Source: Anthostomella pinea (Eukaryota; Ascomycota; Sordariomycetes; Xylariales; Xylariaceae). From it: 64,000 nt of DNA. Of the stretch, positions 58,106-64,000 are shown in pieces. Position 1 is the first letter of the stretch. Each line of letters begins with the position of its first letter. The position numbers and the translations under genes are program-made. The DNA lies in the NCBI GenBank assembly GCA_963556695.1, contig CAUWAG010000006.1, forward strand, positions 3,348,001 through 3,412,000. The letters are read 5' to 3'. The notes beneath the pieces are model-generated. The model saw only the letters and a list, made by a program, of their open reading frames with translations, searched no databases and had not been told where the DNA came from.

Positions 58106-61100
58106 GAGCTTGACAACACTACAAGGGAAACCCAACGTAGCAGTCATTCCATTTTACCGCGCGATGCCCTTCTACTGATCTACTTCGAGCATCCACAGCA
58201 GAGGTCGAGTACACGATGATGCCTCCGCATGAATACCAGTCGGTTGTGTGACCAAGCATTCAATGTTACTAGGTGTATATGTCGCGCAATGGTTCGACCT
58301 CGTGGAGAAGAACGCCAGAATGCGGTCAAGACGTTCAAAGTATTGACCGTACGTCTTGTGAGGTACTTCTTGGTGATGACAGAGCAATCCCAGCAAAGTC
58401 GGACCATCAATTTCCCTCGACACATCAGTGCTTTTTGTGGATAGGACAGCGTTCGAACTTTTCCGATATGCTGAAATGCGGTCGTCGTCGGGACGGTGTC
58501 CGGCAGCGTGCTGATAGTGAATAGTCGTATTGGGCGGGAGATGTCGCGAATGAACCAGTGCATACGGCTCGCAACCTATCTCGAGATGTCAGAATGGAGA
58601 ACTCCCCTAGTCGACTATTCTCTTCCACGTCAACAGGACTCCCAACTTAGGCCAAGTCCCATCTGCTGCTGTTGGGGCTTTGCAGCGCCGAAGATCTATA
58701 CCATCAGGATGTGTTGGTCTTGAATCACGCCAGCGAAGGGAGCTGGTCACTTACGCCGTCATGGTCGTCATATTTACCGTCGTGCTTTCTTTGCAGATCG
58801 CTCTGCGTATCGCCAGTTGCGCTCTTGTGCTCGACGTCAGGTAGGTGCCATTTGCCAAATGTTTGACGGGAGTGTTGGTGGTGTGCCGGCGAAACGCGTT
58901 TGCTTTACGGTATTCGAAGCCGTTCAGGCGGTACCCTGTCCTGAATATAGCGCAAGCAACGCGAAACCGCGCAACGAACGCGATAGACCAGCGAGATGAG
59001 ATTATTCCTCCCCAGGTCGACCATGGAGGACGAACCCGTCACAGAACGGCGAAGTGTGAAGCGGCTCCTGAGGCATCCCTGAGGGCTAGTTTCCTAGGCA
59101 TAACTCCCGGATGACCGTCTTGCTGAATCAGCCAAGTAACGTTGGAATGCTTCCGATTCCACAGAGGCACGCTCATCAGGGATAGTCAGGCGACGGATTC
59201 GGTGCTTCCGAGAACACGGGGTCCTTTGGGAGTAGGAATGGATTCGCTAGAATTCGAGCCTCCTCCTTCGTACTCGCCACCGTAAGCAATACGATATGAC
59301 CCATACTTAGACGTTGCCACATTCGTCAGGAGGTTCTTTGGAGTTATCAAATCACTGGAAGGAGTGGCTTCGGAACCAAGAGCCATACGACGACGTTGCT
59401 ATGCCATAGCACACGCCAGACAGCTGATGTGTTGGCGGCCTCCCTGAAATGTTCTACAATGGGCACATAGCATAGTGCATTCCGCCCCAATCCAACACCC
59501 ATCATCTTGAAGCACTGATCTTCTTTCGAATCATATCAGACACACACTCTCGTCTTACCCAAGGGGAGTTGACGGCTTTGATAGCGTTGCACATTGATGT
59601 CGCATGTGCGCGTGGCTATGCATATTGCAACCTCCCTGCGACAACGCGATCGACGTATGAATGGCTGTGGTGGATGGCTGTGGTGGTATAGGGGTGGCCT
59701 CGATCTCACCAATTTTCTACTGCGCTCAAAAGGATGTACTCGCAAAGGTTCCTACACCGGGCCGCCTCTTCGTGGTGTTTGTTTCCAGCCTTGAAGGCCT
59801 CGCGTGGAGATACTTCGCCACTCTGTGCATTAAAGTGGCTCTATCCTCTGTTGCCATCATGCTCGCGTTCTGCTTGACCCAAACAAACACAACTTGTTTA
59901 TCGAGACGCCCAACAACATTCGGCAACATCGCCGGTCGCGACCCTGTCCACCTTAATAGTCTATTACACGAATACGAGTTGACGTCAATTCCTGCCCATT
60001 GTCCCCAGCCGCGTCTAGCAGCAGCCGATGGGCATCGACCTGTCACGACGGGATCGACGAGGATATTCTCCTCAGTGCGAGGTATCGTTGGTCCGGATGT
60101 CCATGCGGTGATCGCTTCCGGACGGACCCCACAGTAACGGGGCTGCAGCATTGACCGGCTGCTCCCTTCGCGGCCATCTGCCGCCGGGTCAGGGGCCGTA
60201 TGAGACAGTGTGTTGGCGACTACGTCAGGACTTCTCCATTGGTAGATTGCCTGCGACGACTGCGACCTTCGCGAGCCGCCCCCGATCAATAGAGCATCAT
60301 ACCACCAAAGACGTGGATATCCATGGCAGCGTCATGGGCCAGCGAGCAAAGGCTACGTCGAAGTTGCACATGGCCTTCAAGAACACATCCGGGGCGTAGC
60401 ATGGTGACCATCTTCCAGGATCAGTAATCTATCTGACCAGTAAACGCCAGCCAGCACTCTTCTGTTGCAGTTTACAGCAGTTGCGACTGGCCGCCCCCAT
60501 CGTGACCTGTGGTAGTACTGCGTGCCAGCTCGTGGGAACCCCTGCAGCTGCAACCACATTGAAGATTCACATTTGACTTGCGGCTTGCTCGATCTGCTGA
60601 CATGTTGCAGCGGAGTCGCGAGTTGGTCCGGATTCGTTGGCTCGCAACGAGCTTCGCTGTCCGTCAACTGTTGCAATGTTCGCTGCGTCGTAGATGTTGC
60701 TGACATGGCGATGACAGGACTCGAGAATCGGAGGGCCCGGGGGCACGCAACTGGTACTTCAATGCCTCCACGTTCCTCAGCCCTCTGAAACTTCGCCAAT
60801 CCCTTCATACGTAGTGACGAGGATTTGAATCCTTCCCCACGTGGGCATGAACTCCATCAACTAAGAATGCCCACACGAAACAATCCTTCGTATACACAGT
60901 AGGTCACGAGCGCAGCGCATCTCTCTAACAAACGCAGAACCATAGAACCCCGATCCTCGTGCATTGCATATGCATATGCACCTGCTGGTCCAACGTCACG
61001 ACAGGTTACAGCAACGACGGAGGCTCAAATCCAAGCCACACAGCAGCAGTCGCATGGTGACCATGTCTGTAAGGAGCTGCCGGGGTCCTCCTCCACTCTC

Positions 61101-62435
61101 CAGGCCACGTTGTTGAGGAGCATTAGGATCAATGTGTAATAAGGCTAGCGAATGGGACGAACCCGATCCTTCTTCCCATTGACCAGGAGCGCCACCTGGT
61201 ATGTTTGTTGTTCGAGAAGGGATGAGTGGCGCCTCTCGTCGCGTCCACCTTGCGGCTCCCTCGGACAATGCATGACGGAAGGGAGTCAATACGGGCCAAA
61301 CCAGGCGAGTTTCGGAGCCTTGCCGGTGCGTGGCGCTCATCATCAGCTGTGGTTATGTGAGTGACGCCAGCCAGCCAGTCCTTTGCCCTTTTGCCCTGAT
61401 ATTTAATTTGTCTGATGTCTGATTCATCATCACTGATCAGACCGAGAGGTCGGATGGATCATCTCAGCCCGTCCTCGCCGCCTCCCTGATATGTGCAGAC
61501 CAACGGTTACACTGGCTGGCCACCTTGGCTGATGTGGCCCGAAGCACGCTCGAGTCAAGTGCGGCGTGTTAAGTCCGATTGACAAATGCGGAAATGGTGA
61601 CCACTGACGGGTTCGCAAGTGCGGCTGTCTCACGCGAGAATGGATAGCTGGGTCGCTGGCGTCAATAGGTGGCTTGCTAGTAGCAGGTAGCAGGTGGTGC
61701 CAGTGTGCCCGTGCCACATTAACATTTGGCGGGCGATCCTCTGTGAAGATCCTTGCATGGCCTAGTGTGGTCATGGTCATGCGTAGGGTACTGCGCTGCT
61801 GGCTGCGTTGCTGCGTTGCTGCGAGCTGGGTGCCGACCACATGGGACGGGTCTGTCTTACAGTACATGACTTGCTTTAGGAAGGATTCAGCTCGCAGAGT
61901 TACCGAGTCTGAAGTATCTTCTGCTACCCTGCGCATATCGTGGCACCACGCCTGCGACGCATGGTTCTCGCCTTGGTAGCTGAACTTCCTTCACGCACCA
62001 ATCGCCCGCTTGGCTGAATCCTACGCTGGGGAAGGGGGAAAAAACATAGACCGGGATGGCGTCTTTCCTGGTCTCTGTGTCAGTGTGTTTGTACCCATCA
62101 CTCCTCTATGCGCGGTTCTTTCGCGCGTTTGTGGCCAGAGGTTCCGCGATGGACACCGTCCGTGACGGAGTAGGTATGAGTAGGAGAACCACCGCTCCTC
62201 TGAGTAATTACTATATATGGCCGTGGAGCCATCTCCCCCCTGGCTGCCATGTGGTCCTCAGGGAAGTCTGCCATGCCAGAGACGCATTAAAGAACCATCA
62301 TCACCTTCACAAGACGATCTGCCTGACTTCCGAGCACGCTACGCTTTCACCCTATCATCACCACATATCACCATCACCATCTCCATCAATATCATCATCG
62401 TCGTCATCGTCATCACCACCCCCACCACCGACAAT

Positions 62436-62856
62436 ATGCCATCACACGCCATGTCCATCGACAATCTATGTATCCACGATACACAAGACGACTACTCCCG
62501 CCATCCCAACTGGGCCACGCCCGAGGACTGGGACTACTACCAGGAGACCATACGGCGCCTCTATCTGGACGAGAAGAGGCCCCTCAAGGACGTCGTCGTG
62601 ATTATGGAGTCGGAATACGGGTTTCGCGCGACGTATGTCATTACCACCACCCAGGCACCCTACCTACCCGACTCCCCTTTCCCCGTCCCTCTCCCAGCAG
62701 TCAGAGAGAGGGAGGGAGGGAGAGTTTTTCGCCCTCACTCCCGAGTTTCAACCTGGCTAACCAAAGATGACTCGGTGCAGGGCAAAGATGTACAAGACCA
62801 GATTAGCCAAGTGGAAGATGCTGAAGAACCGGCCTCGTGCCAGCGGGCACTCGTAG
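62436..62856 (+). CDS. short Clr5-domain protein
   Basis: Exons 62436-62632 and 62781-62856 give 90 aa. The Clr5 domain fills residues about 24-85: a W-x-x-Y start (PEDWDYYQETIRRLYLDEKR), PLKDVVVIMESEYGFRAT, then after the intron KMYKTRLAKWKMLKN. This G-F-x-A-T-x-x-M-Y-K-x-R-L-x-x-W pattern is the Clr5 signature, found at the N-terminus of many fungal nuclear proteins (named for Clr5 of fission yeast). Typical members carry several hundred more residues; here a stop follows directly. Either the protein is a domain-only form or a further intron starts at the GTAGGA overlapping the stop (62853), with exons I could not identify. A second in-frame ATG lies at 62451. Confidence 0.75.
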
Positions 62857-63922
62857 GAATGGCGGTGTCGGCGCGACAGAATCCGTTCCCTTGAACCTGC
62901 CCTACCTGCCTACCTACCTGTTATTCGCCTGCTTGCCTGCCCGCTCGCTTGCCTGCCCGTGTCTCCGGCTACCACACTTTTTCACCCCCCCGGTCCAGCG
63001 CTGTGTGTGTGTCCAGCCTGTTGGTAATCCGTCGATGGCGCCAGAAGGTTTCATGATGTTCGACAGGGTACATTTGTGCCTGCCAGTCGTCATGCGGGTG
63101 GGTGATGATGGGTGGTGCTGTGGTGGTGGGTGTGATGAAAAAAACGGGCTGCATGCTGCACGCATGATGCTGCTCGCCTCCCTGGAACCTTACCTCTTAC
63201 CACGTGGGATGCTGTTGTTGGCTGCGGCACCCTACAGTCGGACGAACAGGCCCAAATTCAGCCCAAATTCAGGGGGAACGAACCGACGGACAGCATTTCA
63301 CCTATCTACCTACCTACCTACCTGCCACCTGCGTCGGCCGCGTTGCTGGTTGGTTACCGGCGGGCCGACAGATGGGTTTTCCATGTGCGACGTGGTTGGT
63401 GGCTGGCCGTGATGGGCGGACAGCCTATAGGAGGGAAGAGGAGCAACCCGGTCTTCTGCAGTTGGTCCGACCGACTACTTGTAGCGGCCGTAGCCGGAGA
63501 TGACCGCGCTGTTTGTTGTTGTTGGTCCAACGCCAATTGCTCTGTCCGTCTGTCCTGCGAACTACCTACCTCCCTACACACGACCGGACCTATTATCTCC
63601 CTGTTTAACCTCCTCCTGGAACCTACAGCACCGGAGGCGGGCATCACCACCACCAGCATCATCATCATCATCATCATCATTGTCGGCGTTATCAGCATCA
63701 TGTTTTTTGTTATTGAGATTCCCCAAGCGAGCGAGAAAGCCTATCTGTTTTGGATTTATACGATTGTGTATAATTGTTACTGTTAGAAAGGAGTTGGATG
63801 GATGGATGGATGTATCGGATAGACGAGACTACCACAATACCACGTGTAGTACCAACCAATTGCAGCTGCCAACCTTTATTACCATGCCACCAAGCTGAAC
63901 TTTGAACCACCCTTCCAATGTT
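62857..63922. other. intergenic region
   Basis: Pyrimidine-rich, with CTAC/CTGC-type simple runs (62900-62950, 63300-63325), an ATC microsatellite at 63657-63681 and TGGA units at 63796-63811. No further Clr5-gene exon identified. Confidence 0.45.
63657..63681. repeat. ATC trinucleotide microsatellite
   Basis: Eight uninterrupted ATC units on the plus strand, non-coding. Confidence 0.9.
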
Positions 63923-64000
63923 TCATCCAGTCTCCAGCTCTTCAGCTTCCCTGCGCAAAGCTGCATGCAGACGGAGTGACATCTGGAACTGCTTGCTGCC
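63923..64000 (-). CDS. C-terminal end of an unidentified gene (partial)
   Basis: From the right edge, the minus strand is open for 25 codons to a TGA at 63923-63925. It encodes a helical, charged tail (SLRLHAALRREAEELETG) whose composition is clearly protein-like. The rest lies outside the window, so the identity is unknown. Confidence 0.35.
   Translation of the reverse strand, partial: GSKQFQMSLRLHAALRREAEELETG

Larger units (their letters stand above)
57922..62435. other. 4.5-kb intergenic region
   Basis: Tandem and direct repeats at 57931-58105, then about 4 kb where open frames (for example 59661-60137 plus, 59726-60289 minus) overlap on both strands and lack recognisable motifs. From 62340 the plus strand is a CAT/CCA-rich leader of the Clr5-domain gene. 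No RNA gene recognised. Confidence 0.45.

Noticed and set aside
59661..60289. Overlapping open frames of 158 and 187 codons on opposite strands
   Set aside because: Neither has a recognisable domain or codon preference, and one contains a single hydrophobic stretch only.
60820..60840. Reverse-strand ATTCAAATCC resembling a T-loop
   Set aside because: The stem and loop lengths do not fit a T-arm, and no acceptor partner is visible.

Overview
The window is nuclear DNA of a filamentous ascomycete (Pezizomycotina, most likely a Sordariomycete). The signs are short spliceosomal introns (about 50-150 bp, GTAAGT-type donors, CTAAC-like branch points), genes on both strands without operons, long gene-poor spacers, and fungus-specific families: fungal 7-TM rhodopsin/PTH11-like, DUF4246, Sulfotransfer_4, Clr5, and a fusicoccadiene-synthase-like terpene cyclase. 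The lineage is inferred from protein character only; no search was run. Exon joins were worked out by hand from splice signals, reading phase and family resemblance.

Layout. 1-4.9 kb looks like the edge of a specialised-metabolite locus: a P450 cut by the window edge, a divergently transcribed class I terpene cyclase that lacks the usual fused prenyltransferase domain, and a sulfotransferase-like P-loop protein. 5.4-8 kb is a decayed DUF4246 gene with an in-frame stop, a frameshift and a 76-bp inverted-repeat element. 9-12.2 kb holds divergent RNA-processing genes (RPR2, SUB2). 14.9-16.4 kb is a 7-TM protein. A 10.9-kb stretch with no convincing gene follows and ends in the pyrimidine-rich leader of a PHO85-type cyclin (27.3-29.4 kb). 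After a 4-kb spacer come a membrane-anchored Msc7-like aldehyde dehydrogenase and a Dnf1-type flippase, both on the minus strand. Next are a probable CANIN-domain (SMC5/6-associated) protein convergent with V-ATPase subunit E, a NIPA/DUF803 transporter, mitochondrial MRS2, an F-box-like protein and a 90-aa Clr5-domain protein. The last bases carry the end of a minus-strand gene.

Functional themes. The terpene cyclase and P450 probably act in one pathway (scaffold formation, then oxidation); the sulfotransferase-like gene may belong but need not. The other genes are mostly housekeeping: mRNA export and tRNA maturation, vacuolar acidification, magnesium transport (NIPA and MRS2 within 5 kb), lipid asymmetry and genome stability.

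Most unusual items: a family of about 76-95-bp non-coding elements bounded by TGGAATAAGCACC-like inverted repeats with a doubled right end (about five copies, one inside the DUF4246 pseudogene); the stand-alone terpene cyclase; TACCTAGGTA palindromes, two of which bound an 81-bp unit; a G-quadruplex-prone tract; and upstream-ORF arrangements before the cyclin and the NIPA-like gene. No tRNA, rRNA or CRISPR array was recognised.
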